Notes: generated from the letters alone by a model not told the origin. Positions 34,252 to 46,228 are shown, numbered from the stretch's first letter. The stretch: 64,000 nt of DNA from Mytilus trossulus (GCF_036588685.1 NC_086377.1:75770283-75834282); one strand, 5' to 3'. Numbers and translations: made by a program.

Positions 34252-37200
34252 TTAATTCTGATTTTTTTGATAATCTTCAATAAATTTATTTGTTTTAAGA
34301 ATTGTCTTACTATTATTTTTGTTATTAAAATTGTTCATTTCAATAATATCTGAAATTTCTTTTTGGAAAATTTTCAAAATGTTTATTTTTTTGGTTTTCT
34401 TTTCTGAGACATAATATGCTTTATATAATGAAAAGGATATTATTGTTAAGATGTAGTTAATCTCAAAGTATGCTGTGTCTTCAATTTTGTACCCTATTAC
34501 TAGATTTTCAAGACTTAAAATGTTTTTGTCTATACCTAGGGAGTTCATTAATTTCATTGCTATTTTTAGGAAGTCTGTATTAAATAAGCAGTTGACAAAA
34601 AAGTGTTCATAGTTGTCTTTTTCTTTACAATGCTTACATAAGTTGTCTTCAGTAATTTTCCACTTTTTTAATAGTTCATTACATGGCAGAATATAGTGAA
34701 TAAGTTTCCATCTAAATATTTTCAATCTGTTGTCAGTGAGATATTGAAAAATAAAAACAAAGTTATTTTTGAACTTGTTATTTAAATTTTTGTCAAGTAA
34801 TTTTTCCCATAAAAGAAAACCGTTTGGTTTTTCATGATTTTCTTTTAGTTTGAATATTTTATAGAGTTCTCTAGTGCTTGTTAATGGAGTTATTGTTGTA
34901 TACCTAATATTTAAGTCGTTAACAACTTTAACTTTAGTTTTGATGGATTCTTCAGTACAAAGAATTAATTTCCACTTCTTTGGTATAGCTTGTTTTAACA
35001 TATATATTTGGTTTATCCAATTTTGTTTATATTTAAGCTTAGATAAGATTGTAGTTTCAGAGATTTTACCTTGTTCATCAATGATATCATTTATATTAAT
35101 TATATCGCTTTTTATCCAATCGTCAAAGTTTAGACATTTTCTGTTAAACCTAATATTATCATTACCCCACAAAACTTGTTTTCTGATTTCAAAAAATCTT
35201 TTGGGATCTTTTGTGTTCCCTCCTTTTTCACTAATCCAATCTTTAATTAGTTGCTTGTAGAAGTCTGGTATATTTTGTAACTTATTTTTATCAATGTCTT
35301 TAATACTCTTTAAATTCATTTTGAATACAAGAAGATTTTTTCCTAATTTGTTGAAATAAAATTTTGGAATGATTGTCCAATTATCATTTTTATCTTCGTT
35401 TAATTTTAGAATCCAATTGATATGCAATGATTTTATGTAAACATCAATGTCTGTCATTTTAAGCCCACCTTCCAAAAAATCTTTTGTAAGTGTGGATCTT
35501 TTTATTTTGTCTTTTTTGCCTTTCCATATAAAATTATGTATCAAAGTTTTAAAATTTTGCAACATTTCTTTAGGAATTAAAGTGTTTGATGCAATATATG
35601 TTAGGTTTGGCAAAACAAGTGATTTGATGATTACTATCTTTCCTATAATAGTAAGATTTCTTTTACTCCAATCCGCTATTATTTTTTTACATTTTAAAAG
35701 CTGTTGATCAAAGTTTATTTTTTTACATTCTTAGATATAGGAAGATGTGGTGTGAGTGCCAATGAGACAACTCTCCATCCAAATAACAATTTAAAAATTA
35801 AACCATTATAGGTTAAAGTACGGCCTTCAACACGGAGCCTTTGTTTATTATGCCCAAAATAAATTCCAAGACTTTTAATAGGTGTAGTACACCAATTTAT
35901 ATCTTCACATTTATCACGACAGTGTTTCAATTGGCCTAGCCATATCCCTTCAGTTTTTGTTTTATTTAATTTTAAACCTGAGAAAGTACCAAATATTTCT
36001 ATTAAGTTAATTGCAAGAGTAACATCTTTTTTTGATTGAAGAAATAAAGTGGTATCATCTGCTAGTTGACAAATTTTCAGAGTATTACTTTTACCATCTA
36101 GTTTTATTTCTAGCCCTTTTAAGTTTTTATTTTCCCTTATCTTAATTGCCATTACTTCTACTGCTAGAACAAAAAGTAACGATGATAGCGAACATCCTTG
36201 TCGGATTCCACGAGAAGCACTGAATCGAGTAGAAACCCACCCGTTATTAATAATGCATCCTTTAATATCTGAGTACATTGTCTGAACCCACCTAATAAAA
36301 TTATTTTTAAAGCCAAATTTCTTTAAAGTCTCAAACATGAAGTTCCATTCTAATGAATCAAATGCTTTTGTAAAGTCAAGGAATAAGATTGCTCCATCTA
36401 TTTTAAAAGTTTCAGAGTAATCTATAACATCTTGTATTTGTCGAATATTAAAACCAATATACCTATTTTTAACATATCCTTTTTGGTCAGTGTGTATAAT
36501 TTTGGGTAGCAGGGGTTTTAATCTTTGTGCTAATGCATAAGCGAGTAATTTTGCATCATAATTTAAAAGAGTTATAGGTCTATAATTATCTAATGAAAGA
36601 GGGTTATATTTTTTTTATAAATTAAGGATATTAAACCTACTTTCTGAGTGTTTGATAACTTTCCCTTTTCATAACAATAATTAAAAGTGGCGACTATAAA
36701 AGTATTTAATTCTTCCCAAAATGCTCTGTAGAATTCAACATTTAATCCATCAAGCCCAGGAGCTTTATTAAGTTTCATTTTAAAAATTGCATCAGTACAT
36801 TCATCAACAGTTATTTCCCCTTCACAAGTATTACTTTCAGAGTCATTTAATTTTTTATATTCTTTTAGAGATTCTAAATATTTTTTTGTTTCTTCAAGCT
36901 CAGGATTTTTTGTAGAGTACAAATTTTTATAATAATTTGCTTCTAATTCTAATATTTTGTCTTGATCTCTTGTAACTTGACCCTTGTCATCATATAATTG
37001 GGTTATTGTTTTTCTACTCTGTCTAGATTTTTCCATCCCTAGAAAATATGCTGAATTTTTTTCTCCCTCTTCAACCCATTTTACCCTTGCCCTTATTCGA
37101 TTACCTTTTATTTTCTCATTATAGAGTTTTCCTATTTCATTTTCTATATTTTCTACTTTCTGTACTAAATTGCTTTTGTTTTTATCATTGCATGATGATT

Positions 37201-38199
37201 TGTCTATAATTATATTTAATTCCGTTAACATTTTTTCCAACTTGCTGATTTGGTCTTTTTTATTCTTAGCTTTTATTTTACAATAGTTGATTGTCTGGTC
37301 TCTAACTTCAATTTTGAAATTGTCCCATAGAATGTCAAGTTCAGTTTTAGTTTTTGCCTTGTTTTTATAATTTTTTATTATCTTATTAGTTATTTTAATG
37401 TAGTCTGCATTTTGAAGTACACTACTGTTAAGTTTCCAGTATCCCCTTCCTTTTTGTCCTCTACTTAAATTTATTTTTAAAGAAACACAGTTGTGATCTG
37501 TGTATTGTAGTACTATTGGTCTTATATCACACGAAACACAGTTTTTGAATACCTCAGGAGCAATTAAAAAATAGTCTATTCTTGTCGACTCAGATCATCT
37601 TTTCTACTCCATGTATATTGAACTTTGTTTGGGTTTCTATTTCTCCACACATCACTTAGTTTAAGGGACTTTCTAAGTTTATTTAAGTTGTGAGCAGTTT
37701 TTTTATTTTTTTGGTGCTTAGATTTGCTTTTTGAATCAATATGGGATAATATTTCATTATAATCTCCTCCTAGGATAAGTTGACCCAAACTTTTTTCTTC
37801 TATTACAGCATGAACAGTTTTAAAAAAAATATTTCTGCTTTTTGGATTATTTGGCGCATAAATGTTAGCTATTGTTATAATAGTGTCATCTATTTCAATA
37901 TTAATAAGCAATAGCCTTCCCTCATTATCTTTATAGTCATCTATAATTTTAAAGTTTAGTTTTTTTTTCAGCCATATGGCAATTCCCCTTGAATTGCTTG
38001 AACCATTACTTAGTAAGAGTTTACCTTCAAATTAAGTATTTAAATGGTTTGTCAAGTTATCTGTAAAATGTGTTTCTTGCATAAGAAGAATGTCACATTT
38101 TTGGGTTTTTGACCATTCAATCAATCTTTTTCTTTTATCAGGTTGCTGTAATCCTTTACAATTTACTGTACAGATATGAAGATGTTTGTTTAATACCAT
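34252..38199 (-). pseudogene. LINE ORF2: endonuclease, reverse transcriptase, C-terminal zinc finger (broken)
   Basis: From the ATG at 38197-38199 the endonuclease shows QETHF, NIYAPN, GGDYN, RIDYFL and TDHN, the usual catalytic words. The reverse transcriptase has NYRPITLL, LFLDFTKAFDS (motif A), GIRQGCSLS (motif B) and LADDTTLF (motif C). The C-terminal part has a CKHC and H-C zinc cluster (LCKHCKEK, HFFVNC) near 34640. Breaks seen are an in-frame TAA at about 38034-38036, a frameshift near 37593 after SRKDDLSR, a frameshift at the T8 tract 36609-36616, and a SINE insertion at 35720-35842. About 1300 residues would be expected for the family, so the length is full. The enzyme nicks DNA and primes reverse transcription from the nick. 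Confidence 0.9.
35720..35842 (-). mobile_element. Family A SINE inserted in LINE ORF2, with target duplication
   Basis: The insert is flanked by GTTTATT at 35713-35719 and 35843-35849, a 7-bp target duplication. On the minus strand it begins AAAGGCTCCGTGTTGAAGG and ends ATATCTAAGAATGTAAAAA, so it has a 5'-truncated body and a short A tail. It is almost identical over about 105 bases to part of the copy at 53447-53760, which argues for recent activity. Confidence 0.85.
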
Positions 38200-38221
38200 A
38201 GTTGGTGAGTATTTTTAATAT

Positions 38222-39082
38222 TTATTTGTAACATCCATTATGCTTCAGTAAACTTAGGTAAATCCCCTTTGTATTGTTAATAATTAGGTTACATTTTAGT
38301 TGACCTTCACTGAGACTATAAATAGACATTTTTCCAGGTGTTTTATTTTTAACACTATTCCTGTTTTTAAAGGGACTTTTATTTATTAATGGACTTGTTC
38401 TTTGTATTATAAATAGGATCAAGATACTTATAATTATTTTACATTTGTAACTGAAGGTGTTAATTGTGTTATCATTACAAGTTTTACACCTATCAACTTT
38501 GTAAATAATTTTTATTGAAGACATACAACTACAAGTTGCATTCAAAAATGAGAAAAATGTGTTGTTTTCTTTTACCTCAAAGGTCATTATTTGGGTCATC
38601 CTTGTGACTTCAAAAACAGTCAATGACATGTACATCATAACTTGAGTACACTCAGTGTCTGCTGGAATCAAATAAATATAAACACATATGCACTTCAACT
38701 CGAAATACATATTCAATACATATTTAAAAAGAAACATTTGTATATACTCATGCTTGCATATACACATACATGTATAACAAATAAAAACAATTTTGTTATA
38801 TAAAGTAGTAAGATTGAGAATCAGTTTTGTTAAATTTTTTGTATTTATAGTACTGGTATGTTGGTTTAAATCTTTCATTATAACCACATTTGCATTTACA
38901 AAATTTAACTTTTGGGTTTTGAATATTTCTAGGTTTGAATAATTGACAAATAAAATATATTGTAAAATTGTTTTCTTGAAGATTTTAATTTTTTGCTTTA
39001 TTGCCAAAATGTGTTTGATTAAACAATTCTTATCTTTATTTTTAGGATAAGAAGATGGTGACCGATTTTGACTGGTCTTCAC
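38222..39082 (-). CDS. 286-residue open frame between LINE ORF1 and ORF2, unknown product
   Basis: This frame lies wholly in the spacer between the two known LINE ORFs, ends 22 bases before the ORF2 start codon, and is on the same strand. I recognise no domain. It is rich in Lys, Ile, Asn and Phe with several CxC-like cysteines (for example CYTCMCICK and CKTCN) and no obvious membrane segment or zinc-finger spacing. In DNA this AT-rich a frame of this length is not expected by chance. It could be a third LINE protein, a captured fragment, or a chance frame. Confidence 0.4.
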   Translation of the reverse strand: MKTSQNRSPSSYPKNKDKNCLIKHILAIKQKIKIFKKTILQYILFVNYSNLEIFKTQKLNFVNANVVIMKDLNQHTSTINTKNLTKLILNLTTLYNKIVFICYTCMCICKHEYIQMFLFKYVLNMYFELKCICVYIYLIPADTECTQVMMYMSLTVFEVTRMTQIMTFEVKENNTFFSFLNATCSCMSSIKIIYKVDRCKTCNDNTINTFSYKCKIIISILILFIIQRTSPLINKSPFKNRNSVKNKTPGKMSIYSLSEGQLKCNLIINNTKGIYLSLLKHNGCYK

Positions 39083-39251
39083 TGAACATTTGAAACAAAA
39101 ACAAAAAGTTGAAACTTCATAAGAAATGGATAAAATATGAACAGCTCAATATGTACAGACAGAACAAATATAATTATGTACAACTGCATTTTTTTTATTT
39201 TTTTTTTATAATATATAATAAAATGGATTTAATACGATATAACAGTTTTCA

Positions 39252-40556
39252 CTAGTATTTACTGCTGATTACACTTAGATTACATTTTTTTTTCGAGGTT
39301 CTTGATCGTTTTGTACTGTTATTTGTTGCACCATCATGCAGTTTTTCTGTAGGAGTAACTGGTGACTTTTCAAGTCCACTGGTAGTTGTTGGTTTCACTG
39401 GGGTACCATGATTTTGGCGTTGAGACGAAGATAGAGTTGTGAATTTGGTGATTTGTTGTTGATCGGAGTTTTTGTTTGGAATCCCATTAGCTTTGTTCGC
39501 TGTGTTTGCAGGTTTGATATTTTCTCTGCGAGCAGGTATGACTTTTGGTATAGCTGCTTTGGGAATATCATTGTGCAGTTCACTATTGTTAGTGACAATT
39601 CCTGTTAGAATTGATTGAGATTGCTGCAGCTCTGCTTCAATAGATGTTGTTGCTATTGCTTCAACTATGTCGACTGGTGATTGTGTAGCCTCCGAATCTT
39701 CATTTTCCTCTATCTGAGGTTGTGCATAAGCTTCACAATGATCATTTTGATGTTCGTCATGTGCGCTAGAGTTTTGTTGTTCATGATCATGATTCGAAGA
39801 TAAATCACTCGTACATTCATTCTGTCTGTGGCCTGATTCTCCACAGCTTCTACATTTCCAATCATTTTGGCAGTCTCTGGTTTTGTGACCAGTTTCCATG
39901 CATTTATTACACTTGATATTGTCATTCTGTTGACCTTTATAAAGTACTGTGGCTCTGTATTTCCCTATGTGTATAGATTTGGGAATTGCCTTATCCAATG
40001 GGCCTTCACAGATGACAATTCGATCTCCTGTCAGACAGTCGGTGATTTGATATTCAAATCTAAATCTTTCCCTGAAGTGTTTAATAATTGTGCAGTTGTA
40101 CCCCTCTAGCGCTCTCAAAATTTGTCCATCATCCGCTGAGAGTGGTACATCTTTCACACGTATTTTAACATCTGTTGAATTTTCTTCAAACCGAACACGG
40201 GGATTTCTAGAATATATGAATATAGATTTCCCCCGAAGCTCAAGCCCGTCAGAAAGTAAACATTCTGTTTCTTTTTCTGTATCCAGGTATATACGCCATA
40301 GACCTCTAATCCTTTGAAGACCCTTGATTGATCTTCTAGGTATTACTGCACCTATGGCTTTGTACATTTCATCAATTGTCAGATACAAACTTTTTAAATG
40401 TGGTTTTGGTATGTCTCCAAATACATCAGATTCTTCAATGAATACTGGCTTAACTGAGGGTATAGAATCATCAGATTGGTCAAATTTAGGTCCGTTTTTG
40501 AAAGCTTCGGCATACGACGCCATATTGGTGTTTTCTTGAATGTCAGATTTGGTCAT
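39252..40556 (-). CDS. LINE ORF1 protein with two zinc knuckles
   Basis: A 434-residue intact frame starting ATG at 40556. Residues about 52-205 form an RNA-recognition-like region (LYLTIDEMYKAIG, then VKIRVKDVPLSADDGQIL). Two CCHC knuckles follow at 216-229 (CNKCMETGHKTRDC) and 235-248 (CRSCGESGHRQNEC). The remaining tail is Ser/Thr/Asn-rich, ends in a basic SKKKCN stretch and is probably disordered. Family knowledge: ORF1 proteins coat element RNA and act as chaperones during target-primed reverse transcription. No stop or frameshift is present, unlike ORF2. The 5' untranslated region should extend to about 40770. Confidence 0.88.
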   Translation of the reverse strand: MTKSDIQENTNMASYAEAFKNGPKFDQSDDSIPSVKPVFIEESDVFGDIPKPHLKSLYLTIDEMYKAIGAVIPRRSIKGLQRIRGLWRIYLDTEKETECLLSDGLELRGKSIFIYSRNPRVRFEENSTDVKIRVKDVPLSADDGQILRALEGYNCTIIKHFRERFRFEYQITDCLTGDRIVICEGPLDKAIPKSIHIGKYRATVLYKGQQNDNIKCNKCMETGHKTRDCQNDWKCRSCGESGHRQNECTSDLSSNHDHEQQNSSAHDEHQNDHCEAYAQPQIEENEDSEATQSPVDIVEAIATTSIEAELQQSQSILTGIVTNNSELHNDIPKAAIPKVIPARRENIKPANTANKANGIPNKNSDQQQITKFTTLSSSQRQNHGTPVKPTTTSGLEKSPVTPTEKLHDGATNNSTKRSRTSKKKCNLSVISSKY

Positions 40557-40954
40557 AATTTACTCACCAATAGTGATATTTCAAGATAAATTCTCGAAAA
40601 GTTGGTGATAAATCACTAAGGGAGTGTTTTTGTTCCTATTTGAATACTTATTGTAACCAGTAAGAATGTCTAAATAAACTAAATACACAATTTCTCTTGA
40701 GCTATCTGCAGACCCGTTACCTTGGTTAGGGGCCGTAACTCAGCAAAACCAAAATCTGTAAAAAAAAAAAGAAGTTTGACTTAAATAGGAAAATGTATGT
40801 GTATTAGACAAGTCATTATTGTTCGATAGTTAAGTGTAAGGAGTCAAATAATCATCCACGGTATTGGACAGACCATCACAAACATGTTATTTTTTTAAAA
40901 CATCTAAAGATATGTTTAAACTTTAAATCATACACGTGAAGCATGTGAAAATAT

Positions 40955-41165
40955 ATAGAGGGACACAATATACCAGAGGGACAGTCAAACTCTTAGATTG
41001 AAAATATACTGACAACGCCATGGCTAGAACTAAAAAGACGTTGAGACAAATAATAGTACAGAAGACGCAACATAGATAAATAAAGACTAAACAACATGAA
41101 CCCCACCGAAAACTGAGGGTGATCTCAGGTTCTCCGGAAAGGTGATAAGATCCTGCTTGTAAGAG
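40955..41165 (+). repeat. Repeat family C, diverged copy
   Basis: It runs from AGAGGGACACAATATACC to GATCCTGCTTG, keeping ACTGACAACGCCATGGCTA and the GGTGATCTCAGG word. It sits just outside the B2 end of the tyrosine-recombinase element. Confidence 0.75.
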
Positions 41166-41202
41166 TATATGTCAATATTACAAGTGTCACAATTCTGTTA
41201 AC

Positions 41203-41305
41203 TTTATGTTTTTATTCGCCAGACTTAAACGAACATAAATTATTTATACAATAAAACTCAACACATGTATCAGAAATGAGCTCTCCTTGTGAGGGTAGCA
41301 TTCTA
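41203..41305 (-). repeat. Split direct repeat B2
   Basis: It shares ATTCGCCAGACTTAAACGAA, AACTCAACACATGTATCAG and GAGGGTAG with 42657-42760 (B1). B2 marks the 3' end of the element on the minus strand. Confidence 0.85.
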
Positions 41306-41361
41306 TTTTATTAACGAATGTATAATAAATTTATCAAATCAAACAGTTCGTTTCAAAAGCC

Positions 41362-42215
41362 ATTTCAGCACACTACTGCTTATTCTCATTATTTCAGCAC
41401 ACTACTGCTTATTCTCATTATTGAGACCTTAAAACACAGTCATACTGGCACAGTCACAGTCAGCCATTTCAGCACACTACTGCTTATTCTCATTATTGAG
41501 ACCTTAAAACACAGTCATACTGGCACAGTCACAGTCAGCCATTTCAGCACACTACTGCTTATTCTCATTATTGAGACCTTAAAACACAGTCATACTGGCA
41601 CAGTCACAGTCAGATATTTCAGCACACTACTGCTTATTCTCATTATTGAGACCTTAAAACACAGTCATACTGGCACAGTCACAGTCAGACATTTCAGCAC
41701 ACTACTGCTTATTCTCATTATTGAGACACTAAAAAACACAGTCATACTGGCACAGTCACAGTCAGACATTTCAGCACACTACTGCTTATTCTCATTATTG
41801 AGACCTTAAAACACAGTCATACTGGCACAGTCACAGTCAGATATTTCAGCACACTACTGCTTATTCTCATTATTGAGACCTTAAAACACAGTCATACTGG
41901 CACAGTCACAGTCAGACATTTCAGCACACTACTGCTTATTCTCATTATTGAGACACTAAAAACAGTCATACTGGCACAGTCACAGTCAGACATTTCAGCA
42001 CACTACTGCTTATTCTCATTATTGAGACCTTAAAACACAGTCATACTGGCACAGTCACAGTCAGACATTTCAGCACACTACGGCTTATTCTCATTATTGA
42101 GACCTTAAAACACAGTCATACTGGCACAGTCACAGTCAGACATTTCAGCACACTACGGCTTATTCTCATTATTGAGACCTTAAAACACAGTCATACTGGC
42201 ACAGTCACAGTCAGC
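41362..42215. repeat. 75-bp minisatellite
   Basis: About eleven and a half copies of a 75-base unit containing ATTTCAGCACACTACTGCTT, then ATTGAGACCTTAAAACACAG and TGGCACAGTCACAGTCAG. Copies differ by single bases and by small indels in the A run (GACACTAAAAA). The unit is divisible by three and is open for 163 codons until an indel, with no recognisable product. Its two ends fall in the A2-B2 interval of the Ngaro-like element. Confidence 0.95.
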
Positions 42216-42368
42216 CATCCATAATAAATGCAAAATATATACACCTATACACCAATCTACAAAACAAGAAATACAAGTTAAATAAATCATAGTAACTAAC
42301 GTACTACTTTCCAAATGAAAATATATAGTCTTGTTGATAGTGGTTTGGGGGGGGGGGTGGTAAAACAT

Positions 42369-42661
42369 GCATTGAAGTAGTACTGCGTATGCTAACCAGC
42401 GTAAAGCTGAACTTCGAATAATGACATTACAAATTCAATTTAATTTCTATCAAACAACAAGCACGAGAAACACGGGCCAAACTCAAACGATACCTAGAAT
42501 ATCTGTTTTGAAGTCGCAATGCAACAAAATATTGTCCAATGGAATAAATTGTAAACATTACAGGTATTCTAAAAACACGTGTTGATGTGAACAATAAACA
42601 AACACACGTGTTTTATCAAAACAAATACATGTGCTCCCGTACTATTATTAAATATATTTAT
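42369..42661 (-). repeat. Split direct repeat A2
   Basis: It matches 46720-47012 (A1) along its whole length, for example AACTTCGAATAATGACATTA, AACAAGCACGAGAAACACGG and ACAAATACATGTGCTCCC. It abuts B1 directly on the right, as the Ngaro layout requires. Confidence 0.88.
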
Positions 42662-42760
42662 GTTCTAATTCGCCAGACTTAAACGAACATAAATTATTTC
42701 TACAATAAAACTCAACACATGTATCAGAAATTAGCTCTCCGTGTGAGGGTAGTATACTAT
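42657..42760 (-). repeat. Split direct repeat B1
   Basis: Direct repeat of B2 at 41203-41305 with a few substitutions. It lies between the end of the recombinase frame and A2. Confidence 0.85.
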
Positions 42761-42792
42761 CGAAAGTGTCAAAGAAAGAAAAAAGGGGGGGG

Positions 42793-44177
42793 TCATATGC
42801 CAAGGTTTTTAGAAACTGTTAATTTTTCTGATATGTTTTCCTGAACATACCCATCTTTTGCAGTTTCAGAAGCCCATCCTCTATGTTTCTTGAATAACCT
42901 GTCATTTACACCAGCCGAGGCTGCAGTCGTCGCACCACCTGCTCTCAAACTGTGTAGACCAAAATTAGATTTTTCTAGACCTAATGATCCAAGAGCGTCT
43001 AACAACAACTCTCTCGCCCTTGTATAAGATAGAGGAGCATTTCCCCTTAAAACATAAGTGTTTGTTTTCTTACGAAAAAATACTGCTCTAAAAATGAATT
43101 CATTAGAATCGATTGCTATGTTAGCTTGTAATAAATATGTGTGTAACATAGATACCGGACATATTATAGAACTAGTCTTCGCTATCAGTACTCTACTTCC
43201 TTCTCTTTGTTGGTCAGTCTTACTTTTTCGATACATAAAGACACATAAGTAGAATAAAACTGTATATCTGATCTTTTCAAATTAACAAGTTCGGAAAATC
43301 TTAAAAAACCTGCATAACTTGTAAGACAAATACAAGTGATTCTTCTTTGATTTAAATTGCTGAATTTGTTACCGTATTTTTGTACAATCTGGAACAGAAT
43401 TTCAGGTGTAAAAAGTAAAATCACAAAAATACTGAACTCAGAGGATAATCAATACGGAAAGTCCATAATCACATGGCAAAATCAAATAACAAAACGCATC
43501 AAAAACGAATAGACAAGAACTGTTATATTCCTGACTTGGTACAGACATTTTCAAATGTAGACAATGGTGGATTAAACCTGGTTCTATAGCGCTAACCCTC
43601 TCTTTTTAATAACAGTCTCATAAAATTCCGTTATATTTACCTAATGCGTTAAATAAACAGTCACAATAGGCTCCTCCTTTTTTACAATTGAGTGCCCGAT
43701 TGACCTAAAAACTCCCTCTTTAATAGATGTACACAAAAGGAATTACAAGGATCGGCAAAACCGGCTAGTTTATGTGACCAACTAATTGCATAGAAAGCTC
43801 CTTCAACAATAGATGCGGATTTGTGTTTTTTTACATAAATGAGTCAGGTATAACGAAAAAACGTAGTCTGATGCTGGTAAAGAGTTAAGATTAAACGAAT
43901 TACACCATCTACAGAAATTATTAAAGGCGTACCTGTACTTTTTTCGCGTATTTTCAGCTCTGGATTGTAAAAAAATCTCAGGAAGACACTTTGCCAAATT
44001 TTGTAAGTGCTGGTGTTGTGTAAGAGTGTCCGATGACCACCTACCAACGCTCAAAATATCTGAACAATGTAAAAATTCAAACAAATAGTAAATAAAAAAA
44101 GTACATGGCAAATGCATTTCATATATACTCATTTCTGACCTTGCCCTGTACTTTAGCCTTGTCAAATTTCTAAACAA
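42793..44177 (-). pseudogene. Tyrosine recombinase of the Ngaro-like element (interrupted)
   Basis: Three parts are visible. The N-terminal helical, core-binding part is at about 44177-43803 (AENTRKKYRYAFNNF). A linker continues to about 43675. The catalytic domain is at 43424-42793, with Arg in GFLRFSEL, His-x-x-Arg in LHSLRAGG, His in HRGW and the nucleophile Tyr in DGYVQE. A family B repeat (43410-43667) is inserted between the linker and the catalytic part, and a frameshift separates the two catalytic segments. Family knowledge: this enzyme inserts circular element DNA by strand exchange instead of an integrase. The full catalytic set is present, but the gene cannot be translated as one protein. 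Confidence 0.88.
43410..43667 (+). repeat. Repeat family B inserted in the tyrosine recombinase gene
   Basis: It reads AAAAGTAAAATCACAAAAAT at the left and AAATAAACAGTCACAAT at the right, the same ends as 61051-61308. Internal words such as ACATGGCAAAATCAAA and AGCGCTAACCCTCTC are shared with the minus-strand copy at 51598-51810. Confidence 0.85.
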
Positions 44178-44278
44178 AAAGACCTCGCTATCATTCTATA
44201 GCCTTGTCAACGTGTTTCATGTGTATATCACAGAAAAAAACAAAAACAGTTATTTACATATAGTACTTAGCCTAACTG

Positions 44279-46134
44279 CTAAAATATCAGAATAAAATTT
44301 CTTTGAGACAAAAATTGAATTCTTGTTGTTCCCTTGAAGGAATATGCATTGCTCACTTGAAAATTCAATGACTTCCAATACATAATGACGAAATTCCATG
44401 TTTTTTTTCTAAATAATAAAGTCCAAAACAATGAGGACGGCCATTTTGGTACTATCAGGGTACATTCTGCTTTACAGAGTATTAAATGGTTTATACTTTT
44501 AGAAACTAAATCAATTAGAGGTACTATCCAATTATTTTCATTTTTCCAATTTTGTGTAAAAGCATAAATAGCTTCGTTCCAAGGATTCCAAAATTTTGAT
44601 TTAAATCGCCTTAATATTGTATTAGCAAAATTGGCAAATCTATCAACGGTATAAGGACCCAATAGATTATCCATGAATTCGAAAAACTCTGGAGAGGTTT
44701 TCCAGTCATCTATATCGATAATTTTAGACAAAAAAATCAGCTCTACAATTTTCTGATCTAGGTACTCATATTGGTTGTACAATGACTCGTTCATTCGAAT
44801 AAAGTTTAAAAATGTCATATGCGAAACACTGTAAATGCATTTTAGTGATACCTCTATTGATTATTTTTACACAGTTTGACTATCTGTGTGCCATTTAACA
44901 GTACTATTTTTTTTAAACAGATTTAAATGAATACAAAGCTAATTGAATAGCCCTTAGTTCTCGCCAAGTTGAACTCATTTTTTTCTCATATTCGCTCCAT
45001 GTGGAATGAAAAACTGTTTCATTCACTTCTACAGTAAAAGCACCTGCGGCTACATTACTAGCATCTGAATACACCTCTATGTTTGGTAAGGTGTCATTCA
45101 CAAATTTCTTCTGATTAAGATTTGTCAAACTGTCTAAACAAAATCTCAACTCTGCTAATACACATTCAGTATAAGCAAAATCTAAAATAATATCCCATGA
45201 CTTTCTGTTCTCAATTGCAAAATATAAATGCCTCGTCATCAGGCTCGTGACATTTCCCATAACTGGGGAAATAGAAATAATTCTACCTGTGAACTGTGCT
45301 AACTGTCGAGCACTTATAATCGATTTTGTTTTCAAAATATCGTCCAGCGATTCTTTTGCATCATTTAATCTACGTTCGGACACTGATAAACTAAAGTTAT
45401 CCGAATCCCAAATTAATCCGAGCCATTTCAAGCGTTGAACTGGATCAAAGATATATTTTTGTTCATTTATCAAAAATCCAGCTAATGCTAATGAGGACTT
45501 TATGAATTCAGATATATTTTGACATTCTGAATAACCTTCTGACATACCTAAACCATCATCTAGATAAAGCACTATATCTACACCATTTTCACGCCAGTAT
45601 TAAACCATTGGTCGTAAACATATTGTTAAAATGTAAGGCGCTGAACTTAAACCAAAAGCAAAAACTGAAAAACAATAAAACTTTCCGTTCCAAGAGAAAC
45701 CTAAATATGTATGTTGCTCTTTGCAGATATCCAAATGAAAATATCCAGATCTTAAATCAAATTTTATCAGGTATATATCTTTCCAATCTTCGAATTTTAT
45801 TTTATTTTTCAAGACGGATACATTTCATTCAGATAGATCTAATATGGTCTTTTTTCCCTGACTTTTGAATGGCAACACTCAATGGATTTACTACAAAAGG
45901 CTGGAATGGTACTTCGTGTACGCATCCGTTTTTCGAAAGTTCGAGAACAGCTTCGTTTACAAAATCAGTATTATCAACTGAAGATTTATTAATGCGGAAT
46001 TTCATAGGGGGTGGTAAACTCACAAACGGAATCATATACCCTGATTTTATGGTATCAATAATAAATTTTCTTGCTCCAATACGCTCCCAAAATGCTACAT
46101 TTTTCGATAAACTACTTTTGACGCCTTTGGCCAA
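44279..46134 (-). pseudogene. Reverse transcriptase / RNase H of the Ngaro-like element (broken)
   Basis: The N-terminal part (46134-45829) has VNPLSVAIQKSGK. Reverse transcriptase motif A (FDLRSGYFHLDI) and motif B (FGLSSAPY) lie in 45812-45600, and the active site YLDDGLG begins the next frame at about 45570. RNase H follows (VYSDAS, then STWRELRAIQLA) near 44950-45080. The segment 44818-44279 resembles the domain after RNase H in DIRS-order elements (LGPYTVDRFANFAN, then KFWNPWNEAIYAFTQNW). An in-frame TAA at 45600-45602 and frameshifts near 45820 and 44900 break the gene. Confidence 0.88.
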
Positions 46135-46228
46135 TTATGAAAAATCAACTTTATCAAAATACTTAACATGTTCTAAAAGTATATTCATCTGTCCATGCAA
46201 CAAATATTCATCTACTAAATTAAGATAC

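Larger units (their letters stand above)
34050..40770 (-). mobile_element. L1/Tx1-like LINE, nearly full length but damaged
   Basis: Read on the minus strand it has ORF1 (40556-39252), a spacer of about 1 kb holding a 286-codon frame, and ORF2 (38199-34252). The ends are approximate. A zinc-knuckle ORF1 with an apurinic-type endonuclease ORF2 fits the L1/Tx1 group. ORF2 is interrupted by one stop, at least two frameshifts and a SINE, so this copy is inactive. Confidence 0.85.
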
